Source of the DNA: Lumnitzera littorea
Lineage: Eukaryota; Streptophyta; Magnoliopsida; Myrtales; Combretaceae
Length of the DNA stretch: 64,000 nt
Direction: 5' to 3'
Assembly (NCBI GenBank): GCA_024138015.1
Contig: JAMXBB010000009.1
Location: 90,915,762-90,979,761 of the forward strand
The notes beneath the pieces were generated by a model. That model had not been told where the DNA came from. It saw only the letters and a program-made list of their open reading frames with translations, and did not search any database. Shown piece after piece: positions 24,110 through 35,916 of the stretch (position 1 is its first letter; each line of letters begins with the position of its first letter). The translations under genes and the position numbers were made by a program.

Positions 24110-26450
24110 AGACTAGTGCTCCGTATTAACCCAATATAGGGTCTACCTCACCGTTGTGCTCTCCTTCGCCACCCCCCTCAATAGACTTCTCCTCGTTGTT
24201 CAGGGAGCTACGAACTTAAGGGCATTGAGCCATGTTAAGAAGCTTAGGTCAACCTCCTGCAAGTTCTGGTGAACCTCATTCCAAACAATCCGTACGAACT
24301 TAAAGTCCCCTTTGTTGATCTCCTTCTTGAGCTCAAGATTGGCAATAGCCTCTATGAATACCTGCTACCTTACTTCTACAGTAAGCTTTTTACCATCCCT
24401 AAGCTTAGCTTTCCTATGTACAAAGGCCATCCAAGCATCCTCCGGCTCCTTTTGTTTTCCCTCCAGCTCAACCCTAGCCTTAACCAACTCTTCATCCCGA
24501 ATCATCAACAAGGTCTTCTCAGCCTCTAACTTCGCCCCCATCTTTGCCACCTTTTCCTCAAGCACCAAACGTTGATGCTCAAGGTTCACATACAATAATG
24601 AGAAGTCATCAGCCCTCTTCTTCTTGTCTAAAGCCATGCTTCGAAGCTTCATACCTCCTTCTTCAAGTGTACTTTCTTCTCCTAAGCTAAATGGATTGAA
24701 TTTGTCCCTGGTTTGTTCCGCCATCCCATCCAATGAATTATTAGAATTCTTTTGTCCCCCTTCTGATAGGCTTGATTATGTGTAAACACATAGTCACACA
24801 TATCGATAACTTGCATAAAAAACATAGCGGCATCGGCTATATGAGGAAATCTAAGCACATGGGCAAAGGATACTACAATCTCTTACATCCTGCAACTTAT
24901 GCAACATCATGGTATTGGCCTAGACATCATCCTTTTCATTGAAGAGCCAGCTAAATTTGGTCTTAAGATTCACCTTAGCATCAATAGGCTATTCCCCTCA
25001 ACAACAAGAGCGTTTGGCCTCATCATTTGGGATTTAACTCGGACACTAGCATTATAAGGAGTGGCCTTTAAGTCCCCTTGCTACTTTTATTGTTGTTCCC
25101 GTTATTGCTATCCCACTGGGGCACCTCATAAGGTCACCTCTTAACTTCGCATCCTTAGGCTCATCAATTGGTTAAGTCTTTACAATGCTCGCCCCTAGCA
25201 CAGTAACCTGTACAACCTGCTAAATCCTTTCGTAGAGACCCAAGCCCCCTAGCCAAAACCCTTAACAAAAGTGTATGCCGCTCGCATCGAGCCTTCCCCT
25301 TAACTTAGTGCGACGACAGCAATAAGCAAAACTCCCTCTACTACAACCCCAACAGATTCAGGAATGGTTGTTTGCCTCCCCTTCTTCCTACTCTTCTTCT
25401 AAGCTTGAAAGCCCTTGTCTTTGACATACCCATCACCTCCTTTCCTTTTCTTGGATGCAATAAACTCCTACATACTCTTTTCCTATATCTTAAGTAGTTT
25501 CTACTTCATCGCATCCAAGGTAACCAAAATACCTGCAGATATAAGTAGATAGTTAAAAAAAAAAAAAGATAAAACATGCAAAGGGAAACTCATACGGCTA
25601 AAGATGAGCAACCCTAAGCTCCTCTATCATAGCGGCAATACGATGTGACGAATTCTCGGCCTCCTTCCTTCGATAAGAACAATAACTACCTATCTCTACC
25701 ACAAAAAGCGGCCTCCTTTGGGCATATGCTTCGGCAATCAACGATATGTTAAACCTCTTCCAATAGGTGAGATCGAGCACTTCTTACTTAGCATCCTTAT
25801 CCCTTGAGCCCTAAATGCCTAATAGCTAACGTTCAAATTGATTTTGCCTAAGCTATGGGGAAGGGCAGCTTCTGTACTGATCCAATGCGGAAGAACTTCT
25901 CATTCTAGTGGTCTACTTTACTTTTCAAACCTTTAAAGATCTTAATGGCCTCACCTTGGCGAAAGATATATGCTTACCCTTCTAAGTTTGACTTCACTTA
26001 AAAAAAGCAACAGAAGGGACACATCGTTAGCCTCCTAGTTTGGAATAAGGACACCACCTTAAATGTAAGGAGTTGCAACCACACATTCAGATGCAATGAC
26101 CATGGGGCAATTCTAAAATGGTTGAAGCACTCAAATAGGAACTCTGAGAAGGGTAATTGCAGTCCCAGCTTAAAGGGCCTCGCGTACATGTAGAATAAGT
26201 ATTTGCCCCCCAGGTTAGATGCCCTCTCACCTGCTACAGGCCTCTCCACTTACCAACCTAGGAAAGCCTTAGCAGCTTAGCATACCATTTTGAACAACTC
26301 ATTGTCATGAACATACCTAATGTATGCGAAGGCCTTCTCATTCTCAATCGTCATTGACAACTCATCTATGACCTTCTTCTCCTCGCCGTTCGGAGTGTAC
26401 CTATCACGAGGCCTTAAGGTTACCTGCTCTCTTCTCTCTGCTTAAGTCAA
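24110..26450 (-). pseudogene. Antisense 'putative gypsy type transposon' ORF remnant of Tat
   Basis: Read on the - strand from about 26400, fragments give 'NEKAFAYIRYVHDNELF', 'YLFYMYARPFKLGLQLPFSE', 'FLFECFNHFRIAPWSLHLNV', 'AIKIFKGLKSKV' and 'NEKFFRIGSVQKLPFP'. These follow the order of the domain annotated as 'Putative gypsy type transposon' (FYxYxxxLxxGLRFPLxxFVxxxLxxxxLSPSQLxPNxWR). The C-terminal part (24733-24365) is an open, charged, Leu/Glu/Lys-rich segment likely to form a coiled coil ('VNLEHQRLVLEEKVAKMGAK'). Some Tat-type elements carry such an ORF antisense to pol, before the 3' LTR. Many stops make this copy dead, and its role is unknown. Confidence 0.7.
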
Positions 26451-26467
26451 CAACCTATAACTGCTGC

Positions 26468-29400
26468 TATCACAACCCAAAGAGGGGTCAAGACGTAGCA
26501 GTATTGCTATGTAATACGAGAAGATCCAAGATCAAGCACCATCCTTGATTAAGGGCTTTCAGTTTACTATATGAGGTATTTCACAACTGCAACTTTCTCC
26601 TAGTAACTAGCATTAAGTAATAGCCAAGCACATAATATAAAATCATATCATCTAATTAAACTAACACAAACGTAAATAAGAGGGAATATAAGGTTTTCTC
26701 TTAATAAAAGTCATACAGTACCGGGATAAGTTGTCACTAGTAGTCTAAGCTACTTAATAAACTAAGGATACTTAATGAATAAAAATATAGAGTTCAAATA
26801 TAAGTAACATGTTCACTCAAGCTCTCATCTTCTTTACACTAATCAACCCCATACTAATGCAACTAACCTTAGGCATCCCAAGGCTTGACTCCAGCCAAAG
26901 ATCCTACTGTAATAACAAACTATAGAGAGGTAAGCTTAACTGCTTAGTTAGTAACTTTTCTACCTTACTAACAAACACTATCAAATAAGTTATTAATCAA
27001 GTGTATAAATGAATGAACAAGCCTATGTAATCAATGCAATAGTATATACAATTGGTCGGTAACTATATAAAGCATGGTTTTCACACCCATTGTTGCCCGA
27101 GTTTAGAAGTATTTAGGTACGTCAGAACCCAAGTATCCATGTCTAATACGAAATCTCTTAATAATATAGCCACCTTCAACGGTAGACACAGTACGACCTT
27201 GCCTTAAGTAAAAGGCGGCATTCCTCGGAGCCAAATAGTTCCCAAAGGTCAAGGCAAGATCATGCGTACAAAATACATTGTACGATAACAATCTTAGTAC
27301 ACAATATCAAATACGAATCTAACTAAGCATGATCTCCCATTCTACAGCGTGGTGCTGATACCCTTAAATTCATGTTATAAGATGCAACGCATGCTTGGTT
27401 TAATTAAGAGTCAAATATTTATTAACTTAGATTCATGGGTGGCCAAACAATTATATTCAGACACTCTAATATCCTAAATTCTAATGCAACAAGCATAGAT
27501 ATTCGAATTATCTTAAGATATTTTGCAATCAATATCAATCATAGCAGACACATATGATATCCCATATTCCCTAACATGCAATAGATTCAATTATCAAATG
27601 TACTTAGATAGTGCACTAACTATAAACACATAACAAGTAAAATAGGAGGCAGTATACTTACTTAACCATGACACCTAGCAATCCCAATAGTCATCAACTG
27701 TGTCTAACTCGGTGTCCTTATCACCTAAAGAATACATTTATGGTTTATGAGTATTCTATTTGCATTATCTACCTAGGTTTATAGTTCACTAACCTTATTT
27801 TAGTTATTTTCGTAATTCAAATATATTTTCCTCGTTTTAACTCCATTTTTTGTGATCTTATGGTCGTTTTTATCATTTTCGAATGTTCTTTCATTTGGTG
27901 AGATTATTTTTTGGTACATAGGTTAGAAAGTTCTCGATTTAGGCTTTACAAGGTCATAGGCCCAATTGGTGAGTTAGGTTACTTTAGGGTTTGGGCCTTA
28001 AGCCTTATACTTAATAATTTAGGCTTCCCTTTAAGTATTTTAATTGGGTATTTTTTGCCCAACACTTTAAATTTTTTGTGTGGGTCTTGGTGATACTTTT
28101 ATGGGTCTAAATGAAGCCCTTTTTCTAAGTTTAAGGCTCTAAATCACAAAAGGGCCTATGGTGGGTGTTTTGGACAAGCCTTTAGACTTAGTAGGCCTCT
28201 TAATAAACTTATTCTAAGTCTTTCAACCTAAGTTTCAGATCTGGTCACTTATCTATGTAGGCTTTAAAGTTGGTTCTTTTAGGCTTTTTGAACCTAAATT
28301 ACATTTTAGGGCTTTGGGCCTATAACCACTTCTCTTTTTTAGCTTAAGCTTAATGTCGGCCTTAAGTTTAGCCCATTTTTAATAAGTTTGTAGATCTGGT
28401 CATTAATGTTATAGTGGTCATTAAAACCATTTTTAAGCCCCTAATCATTAATTAAGTTAGTTAAGGGCCTTAGCTACACATTATTCTACTTAACTTGGTT
28501 AATTAAGTCCTAAATCATACTTAACACTAAATAAACATGTCATTAAGCTAATAAACAATAATTTACAAATTTGGTGTCTTCTTGAAAGTGGTGGCCAACA
28601 AGTGATACTAGGGTTCCCTCTTTTATTTTCATTTAACACTTGTTTTTGTGGTGATTCTACTTAAGTAACCTATGCTTTTACTCATCTATAACTACAACCA
28701 AAACATAATATTGTGTAGAAAAGTGGTGTGGTGTCGTGTAAGTGGTGGCAAGTAAAGGAAATGGGGTGTTTATCACACTACTTAATGATTTAGTCCTAAA
28801 ATCAGTACTACACTACCTTACTTATTAGTGTTGTAACTCTTACCAAAGTGTGTTTTGCTTTTACTAAGCCTTACTTGCTCTTCATGAAACACCTTAAAAT
28901 ATCTAGAACATTGCGATAAAGTAAAGTTTATCCATAAAAATACAAGTTCCTAACACTATCCTATAAGAAAAATTGACCTAAACACTTACTAGAGCAAAGG
29001 TATGGATGGCCTTCTTATGGGTGTTGTGCCATGAGCTTATGTGTGTGTGTGTCAAAGGGTTAGAGGAGTATGTGTGTGTGTGAGTGTATGTGTGGTGAGG
29101 AGCTTGGTGTTTGGTGGCTTGGAGCGGTGGTGGGTATGGTAGGGTGGCCTGTGGTGGTGGGTATATGGGTAGTCAGATGGGGAAGTTTGGGAGTGTTTTG
29201 GAATGGGATATTTTAGAGAGGGTTTAGGAATGTTTTAAGGGTTTAGAAAATGAAGAAAATTAGTGAGGAAGAGGGTCAAGTGGCTTGCGCAAATAGGAGA
29301 GAGTAGGGGGACAATTTATGACAATTTGGGTCATAAATGACTTAGCCAAAAAGGGAACCATGTAATAAGTTGCTTTTTTGCCTTGTTTAGAATGGTTTTG

Positions 29401-29603
29401 TCTCCCCAAAGGATAAGATATTTTAAGGCCCTTAGTGGATTTGTCTCTTAATCCATTAATCTTAACTTGTAGTTAATTAAGATGTAATGAAAGTTAGTTA
29501 TGGTTTAGGGTTTGATCAGGGTAATTGATAATAGTTAAGCATAATTAGGCTAGTTAAGCGTAATTTGGATATGTTTAGGGTTTTGTTGAATTTTGATATT
29601 ACA
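26468..29603 (-). mobile_element. Diverged long LTR-like block (copy 3)
   Basis: It starts TATCACAACCC, like copies 1 and 2, and shares with copy 1 a GATCxxxGATCAA...TTGATxA motif soon after. Around 27830-27910 it matches the stretch of copies 1 and 2 near 6655-6725 and 13000-13070 (CTCGTTTTAA, TTTTTATCATTTTC, GGTGAG), followed by the same 'TTAGGCTT'-rich section. The end TTGATATTACA near 29603 is a guess. No target duplication was found. It carries no credible protein. Confidence 0.45.
29041..29092. repeat. Interrupted GT microsatellite
   Basis: Two (GT)n runs are separated by a short non-repeat segment and followed by GTG-rich sequence up to about 29165. Confidence 0.8.
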
Positions 29604-30458
29604 CCTTAGTTAATCTAAGTACTTATACGTGTACCTAGGGTTTGATATCCATTTATAATAATTTGATTCACATATGAGCTCGAAAGTTAAGGTTTTAGTT
29701 GTTTAATGATATCGATCACTTTTATTGTTGGATTTAAACTTACTATTAGTGTTTATTCGTCATCTTAAGATATTTGATCATTTAATTAGGGCTTAATGTT
29801 TCTTTTAGGATTTTGTTATCGTTCAAGGGTTTTTCATGTATTAGGGTTCCTAGAATTCTTGTATGTTTAGTTAGGGTTTTAAGGCTTTACTCCTTTTAAG
29901 GTTTGATTCTTTCACTTAGGGTTTTATTATTATGTCTCTGTGATTCTAAGGACTATTCGAAGACTTTTCCATCCAACTCCACTTTTGGGTTACCGAAATC
30001 TTGTAAGGTTTCTAGCTACTGCCAATCGTCACCGCCATCGTTTAAGGGGAATAAGGTTACCACCCTCTTTACAAAGCATATGTCGATAACCTTCCTCCAC
30101 TATTAGGGACACATAAGAGGTCGATCGCTCAACTTGGACACTAGACCGTCTTTAATCAGCCATAACATAGTATAGAAAGACAAAGAATTCAAAAGACTAG
30201 GTGTGTAAAAACTTATAAGTACATTGCTCGGTTTCGAGAGGAAATTTTGGCAGAGTTTTAGTAAGCTAGTGTGCAAGTGAAAAATGAAGTCGCCATGGGG
30301 CTCCTTATATAGCTAAACGAGAGGGTAAATGAACAGCCTTTTAACTACTAAAACATAGATTGCATCTTGACCATTCACATGCTCGTGTCTTACGTCCTAT
30401 GGCTTGGATCCCTCATAGGCATGATGATAAGAATTAGGCAACTAGGTGTCGAGCCTAG
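29604..30458. other. Noncoding block upstream of the antisense ORF
   Basis: No credible frame exists on either strand beyond short pieces. On the - strand the 30310-29930 part looks like promoter plus leader (TATA candidate at 30301-30311), which may have served the antisense ORF before copy 3 arrived. This is inferred from position only. Confidence 0.35.
30301..30311 (-). promoter_or_regulatory. TATA-box candidate, - strand
   Basis: The - strand reads TATATAAGGAG in an otherwise mixed context and points toward the antisense ORF. A 3.1-kb LTR-like block now lies between them. Confidence 0.35.
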
Positions 30459-33061
30459 TTTTTTTTTTTTTTTTTCCTCCTGATTTTTATAAAGTAGGTC
30501 TTCTTTAAACCGATTAGTATTAAACCTTACACGTTTAATACTGATCTTCAACTAGGGTTTAAAGAAAACCGATTATTTTGTATTGAAAATTATTTGGAGT
30601 CGCTACCCAACCAGAGTCAAGAAAAGGAGTTAAGTTATAATCAATTAAGTAAATTGGTTATAACTTAGCTGCCAATTTATTGATTAAACCAATTTTGTAA
30701 ACAATTTTCAAAACCAAAGATCTGAATTCAAGGGCTATCTTATTAAACCCTAAACGAGTACCATTTTTTAACTTTCCGAATTTAACTTTGTTTTTAGAAT
30801 ATAACCTTTTTAATTTCTAAACAATTAATCATATCACATGTGACTAAATTAATTAATTTGAACAAATATTTATCAAGATAGAAAAAAAAAATAAAACTTT
30901 CCATATTTTAAGTCGGCTTGTATTTACGTACGAGTGCTTATATATATACTATTTGGGATTAGACTTTCGTAGTTCGTTCACCAAAAACATTAGCAAGTTA
31001 AATTAATTTTAGTTTTAAAAAAAGCTGAATTTATGTTTTTACCCATTTCAATTTATTCAAAGAAATTTGTAAAGAGTCTTAATTAGGGTTTTACTTTTAC
31101 AAATTCTAAAGCACCTTAGTTGGAAAGGGTCCATTTATTTTTATTTATTTTTGGAAAAAAAAAAAACCAACTTTCTAAGTGTCTAAGGTAACTTCATTAT
31201 TTTTTATCATTATTTTATTTTATTATTTATTCCTTTACTTTTTTATTGTTATTTTTTGGTTTTTAGTTTGTTAAAATGTGAAAATAAAAATAAAAATAAA
31301 ATACTTCTTCTTCTCTTTTTTTTTTCTTTTACTTTTCTCTTTTCCTTTTTCTTTTTCTTTTTTTTTTTGGGATATAATTACATTAGAGCATGAAATAAGC
31401 AAGACAAATAAAAGAAATAATTTCATAAAAATAAATAGATAAATAAAATGCAGCAAGGGGCCGGACCAAGGAGCTTGCATGGGTCAGGCTTTGAGTCGGG
31501 TTTGGATTGCGAGTTTGGACTCGGGCCAATAGGCCAAATCGGGTTGCTAAGAAGAGTTGTAGGGTGGTTCAATTCCAGTCACTATGACCACCAAAACAAA
31601 TGGGAAACGAGCTTTTCATGCGTTTTAGATTAGAGAATAGGGGTGTAGCACTAATACCATGGCTAACGGTGGCCGTTTGGGATGTTTCTTGAAATCAACC
31701 GCGATGGGACCTTATGTGTATGCAAATGGTAACACAGCAGTGTGTGTATGTATCTGTGGGCATGCGACTATGTTTGAGAGAGAGGATGGTGAAGTGGAGT
31801 TATGATCTGGATTCAGTCGGAATTGATGGCCGCGGTCGTTAAAGTGGTGCAATGGGTTGAATGGCCACTATAAGGTTGGGTCGAGATGGAGTTAGGAATT
31901 GGTTTGCAATTGTTAATGGAATGGGGGTCACAGGTTGTGGCATCATGCGATGGAGAGGGTGTGGGTCGTAATGGCTGCTGCGTGGAGGGTATTTATACAG
32001 TAGTAGCAGCAATGGAGTAGAGGTATGCTGTTAGGTACATGGATGTGTTGAATTTAGGTTTGTTGGATTGCTATTGAGTTGTTTTGTGCAGCAGTAGATG
32101 TGCAATCGCAAGTTAGGGCGTTGCTGCGCATGAGAGAAGAAAATGATCGAGAGTCCGGGAGTGAGCGGGCATCAGGCTAATGGCGCTGATTACCGGACAG
32201 TGGTGTGGTGAAGCTGCTGCAGCAGTAGTGGAGTGGAGTGGGCTGTTGGTTTCGGTGTATGTGTTGAATGTTACGGTGTGAGTTTAAGAGAGAGAGTGAG
32301 TGATGTTATTCGAGTTAAGGTTTACTGTGGTGTGCAAGAGAGAGTTGTATCGCGTGATTGTATGTGTTCTACAGCAATGGCTATCGTGGTTAAAGTGAGA
32401 AAGGGGCAGTAGGTTCGAGAGAGAAAGAGGACGAGGGTCTATTTTTGTGTTTCTATTAGACAGAGAACCAAAGAGAGTCGTGTCGTGTGATTTTATTTTT
32501 AATTTAGAAATTGGATTCAATGCCATCCTAAATTCTCGTTTTTTCCTCTGTTTTCACCCTCTTTTTTACCCTTTTAATATTTGAAATTGGACATGATTTT
32601 AAATAGCATTAGGAGTATTCCAAGTCTACTGCTTCGTAACCAAGCAGTGATCATAACTAAAAATGGAGAAGATGAACTAGAGAGGAAAAAAAAGAATGCA
32701 CATATGCATGCAAGACCAAAGACTTCACCATATGGGCTGTTGGCTTGTGACCTATCTCCTTTTACAAAAAAAATTATTTAAACCTTAAACTTCCAAAATT
32801 AACTAAATAAAATCTAATGATCCTAGCACAATTCTAAATGCCTATTAAAAATAAAATAAAATATTTTCCTAAAAATTATTTTACTTAAAAAATACTTATT
32901 AGAAAACCTAAATTCTCTACTTTTTGTTTTAAATTTCTAAATTTCATATTTTTTTTGGGTTTTCTTTTAATTTTCTATTTTTTTTTAAATTAAGAACCAT
33001 TTATCGTATTTTAAAAATTTTGAAAATATAAAAATGGAGAGTAAAAATTAAGTGTCTACAC
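30459..33061. other. Noncoding, probably LTR-derived, with homopolymer tracts
   Basis: It begins with a run of 17 T (30459-30475). It contains 'TTGGAGTCGCTACC' near 30595, a phrase common in plant Gypsy LTRs, and a long pyrimidine/purine tract (31262-31370). The segment 31450-32530 is relatively GC-richer. The end AAGTGTCTACA resembles an LTR 3' terminus, and the chromovirus landed inside it. Frames at 31448, 32284 and 32581 have no recognisable products. Confidence 0.4.
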
Positions 33062-33302
33062 TGAGCTTTTGATCTGCAACCGAGCCCGAAAACTGGAAGG
33101 CCTGGCAAGGTGAATTATTTTGCTCTATCCAACTCCTACTAAAGCCAAATACCTCCTTGCTGATCCATTCTGCATACCAAGCCAAATGACTACCTATTTC
33201 TTGCAGATAATGTATCGAGAAGCGGAAAGCTAAGACAACAACCAATCCTCACTCTCACTCATGCCTGGCTGATCACTTACTCAACATCACCTTTATCGAG
33301 AT

Positions 33303-33305
<3 letters not shown>

Positions 33306-33336
<31 letters not shown>
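33306..33336. repeat. (GA)n microsatellite, 31 bp
   Basis: A perfect GA run in the 5' LTR. The same place in the 3' LTR reads AAGAGAAAGAG, so it expanded in this copy after insertion. Confidence 0.95.
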
Positions 33337-33338
<2 letters not shown>

Positions 33339-33576
33339 CAGACTAACTAAGTTACCCCTATTTGGACAAGCAAGTTGACCGTACTTTTTATCCACATCTT
33401 CCAATGGTATGACCAATACAACATTGCTATGTATACAGAATCACGTGTAAAATTTTTTACACCAATGATTGTTTTTCTTAAATATTTATTTTTACCATTT
33501 TGTATCTTATATATGACTTCCTTAGAAAATGTCCTTTTATTTTTTCTCTTTTAGACAAATTGCCCTAACTTATGGG

Positions 33577-33584
33577 TATAAGTA
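33577..33584 (+). promoter_or_regulatory. TATA box of the chromovirus-like LTR
   Basis: TATAAGTA followed by CCCTTG. The 3' LTR has ATATAAATACCCTTG at the same place. Confidence 0.6.
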
Positions 33585-33942
33585 CCCTTGTAATTGTAGT
33601 TGCAAACATATAAATTATCATTAATACACTTAAGTATTTTCCTTTCCTACGTAAACACTACTTGTTTACTCTTGACATCACTTTTATCCTAACTCTTAAG
33701 CAAGGTTAGGTGGCGAGTAATCTCATCGGATCGATTCGTGCATCATATTGAATTATGCCGTGAGTCTTCAAAAGTTCCATTGGTGTGTCATATCCTTTGA
33801 AGCTGTTCATGAGTTTTTGCTTACTCTTCATTTGCATTTGTCCTTTCACGCATTCCCCATCACTTCCTCTTCAAGCTTTCTATAAGCTTGGACCCATCCA
33901 GCGATCAGCCTTGTCTATTTTTAGTCACGGTCCGCATCATCC

Positions 33943-33954
33943 TTGTATCAAAGC
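33943..33954 (+). other. Primer binding site, tRNA-iMet type
   Basis: TTGTATCAAAGC, two changes from the common TGGTATCAGAGC (complement of initiator tRNA-Met 3' end), three bases after the LTR end. Confidence 0.8.
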
Positions 33955-34104
33955 GGAGGTTTTATTTGAGTTGTAGTTTGTTTTCGAAGTTCTATTTATA
34001 CTCTATTTTACGTGTGTGAAATAGAATAAGTTACTGTGTTCATCTTAATTACTGTATTTGCTAGCTGTCGATTTTTTGGTTTACGGAAGTGTTTATTTGA
34101 GCTT

Positions 34105-35415
34105 TGAATGAATGAAGAAAATGACTGATCTAAGTGTTAACATTGGTGTTAGAGATGACAATAGTGGAGTTGTCCACCATAGCTGACTGTCTTAAGAAAC
34201 TCCTAGAAGTACTGACAAGAGACTAAATGAGGTAACTAACCTCTTGGTAGATTTGACCTAAGCTGTTCATGTGTTAGCTTATTGGCTGATTGAAGCCGTG
34301 CAAAACACCCCACAAGTTGCTCGACATATTAGAAGTTAGAACCCAACTCGATCAGTTTAAGGTGGAGACTTAGGCGGACGAGTAAGACAAAGGATAGACC
34401 TAAGAGAACTGGATGAAGAGGATAAGGAAAAGTACCTTGAAGAAGAGCAAGCTAGAGTCCCTAGAGCATTTAACCATGTGAAGCTTTGGATTTCGAGCTT
34501 TAATGGATCTGAAAGTGTTAATGAATATTTAGAATGGGAAGAGAAGGTAGCGCGTATTTTTGAATATTATCAGTACAAGGATTACGAGAGAGTGAGAACT
34601 GCTGCCGTTGAGTCCTCTAGATATGCTGCCATATGGTGGAAGAATTTCCAGGCTATGAAGAGGCAAGATATTATCGAAAGATTAATACTTGGCCTGAAAT
34701 GAAAAAAATATTGAGAAATAAATTTGTGCCAAAAACTTATTTGCAGGATACTTTCACTCAACTTCAGGAGCTAAAACAAGAAGGCCGAACAGTTGATGAG
34801 TATGTCAGGAATTCTAAATGCTCATGATCCGATGTGAAGTAGAGGAGCCTCCGACACGAATAATCTCTAAGTTTATTATGGGATTGAGAGGTAATATTCA
34901 AGACATTGTGAAGCTCTAACGATTCACCCCAATAGATGAAGCCATTAGAGTAGCCTAACGAGTAAAGAGGCAAAGAAGAAGCCGAGTACCAACTAAGATG
35001 CCAACTAGCCGACCTGCACAAGTAAATCATCAAGCTCTATCAAGTATCGAGCCGATCAGAAAGGTTGATGTCCAAGCTAAGCAGAAAGGCCAACCTGACG
35101 GTGAAGTGCTGACTCAAACTTATGAGAAGGGGTAAGAGTCTGATAGGAAGACAAGCTAGATCGATAGCTTTAAATGCTAAGGATTTAGACATATGGTTGC
35201 TCAATGCCTAAACCAAAGAACTATGGTAATCAAGGGAGACGTCACGAAGCTGGATGTAGAGAATACATATGAGGAACCTGAAGGGAAGGAGATCACTGTC
35301 GAAAAAGAAAATGCTGAGAAAAAATTAATTGAGGAGGACATGCTTGCCAAGGACTTGGATCAATTGATTATGATTGTCCAACACACAATGAACATGGAAC
35401 TCTCATAGGAGGAGG
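34105..35415 (+). pseudogene. Chromovirus-like gag remnant
   Basis: The + strand gives 'HVKLWISSFNGSESVNEYLE', 'WEEKVARIFEYYQYKD' and 'RYAAIWWKNF', then in another frame 'NTWPEMKKILRNKFVP' and 'TFTQLQELKQEGRTVDEYV'. These match the gag order IPxFxGxxDPxxYLEWExKV...F...YAxxWWxxL...W..M...F.P.....L..L.QG..SVxEY. A degraded zinc knuckle lies near 35172-35206: 'KC', stop, 'GFRHMVAQC', so its second Cys is lost. Stops lie at 34700 and elsewhere. Confidence 0.8.
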
Positions 35416-35900
35416 AGTAGAGAGAAAATTTGTTTCATGCTACCTGTAAGGTGAATGAACATGTATGTGCCCTCATTGAGGATAGTGGAAGTTGCACCAG
35501 TGTAGCATCGGTAGATCTTATTGTAAAATTGAAGTTACCAACTATTGCACATCCAAGGCTATACAAGTTTCATTGGTTAAGTGAGAAAGGAGTACTACAT
35601 GTCACTTGGTAAATACTACCGTCGATCATTATAAAAAATTACTTTGATTAGATTCTCTGCAATATACTACCATGTGTGCTTCCCACGTGTTGCTAGGTAG
35701 ATCGTGATTGTTTGATAAGAAAGTTATCTATGACAGCTAGAAGAACATGCACATGTTCAAGAAAGATGGCTAAAAGATTACAATGAACTAGATGCCGCCG
35801 AAAGAAGTTAACAAACTACAGAAAAAACTTGCTTACAAATCAAAGAAGGCTTTGGCGATGAGCAGAGCCAAGTTTCGAAAGGCCATCAATGCTAACAAAG
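35416..35900 (+). pseudogene. Chromovirus-like protease remnant and linker
   Basis: The frame 35430-35612 has 'CALIEDSGSCTSVASVDLI', a retropepsin active site (D-S-G) with the usual following SxNxxS-like turn. The frame then breaks, and about 280 bp without clear homology lead to RT. Confidence 0.7.
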
Positions 35901-35916
35901 CAACCCTCATGTATAA

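Larger units (their letters stand above)
33062..33939 (+). repeat. 5' LTR of the chromovirus-like element
   Basis: 878 bp, TGAGC...GCATCA. It pairs with the 3' LTR at 38587-39431 over its whole length. A TATAAGTA promoter candidate lies at 33577-33584 (3' LTR counterpart ATATAAATAC near 39067). It holds a (GA)n run absent from the 3' LTR. Confidence 0.88.

Noticed and set aside
24269..24575. Two + strand frames of 86-87 residues
   Set aside because: Antisense shadows of the coiled-coil part of the Tat antisense ORF.
11520..29603. Copies 2 and 3 of the long LTR as the two LTRs of the Tat element
   Set aside because: Copy 1 shows the family inserts independently as a solo LTR, copies 2 and 3 are strongly diverged, and no Tat primer site or polypurine tract was recognised at the inner edges. 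Kept as an open alternative in the findings.
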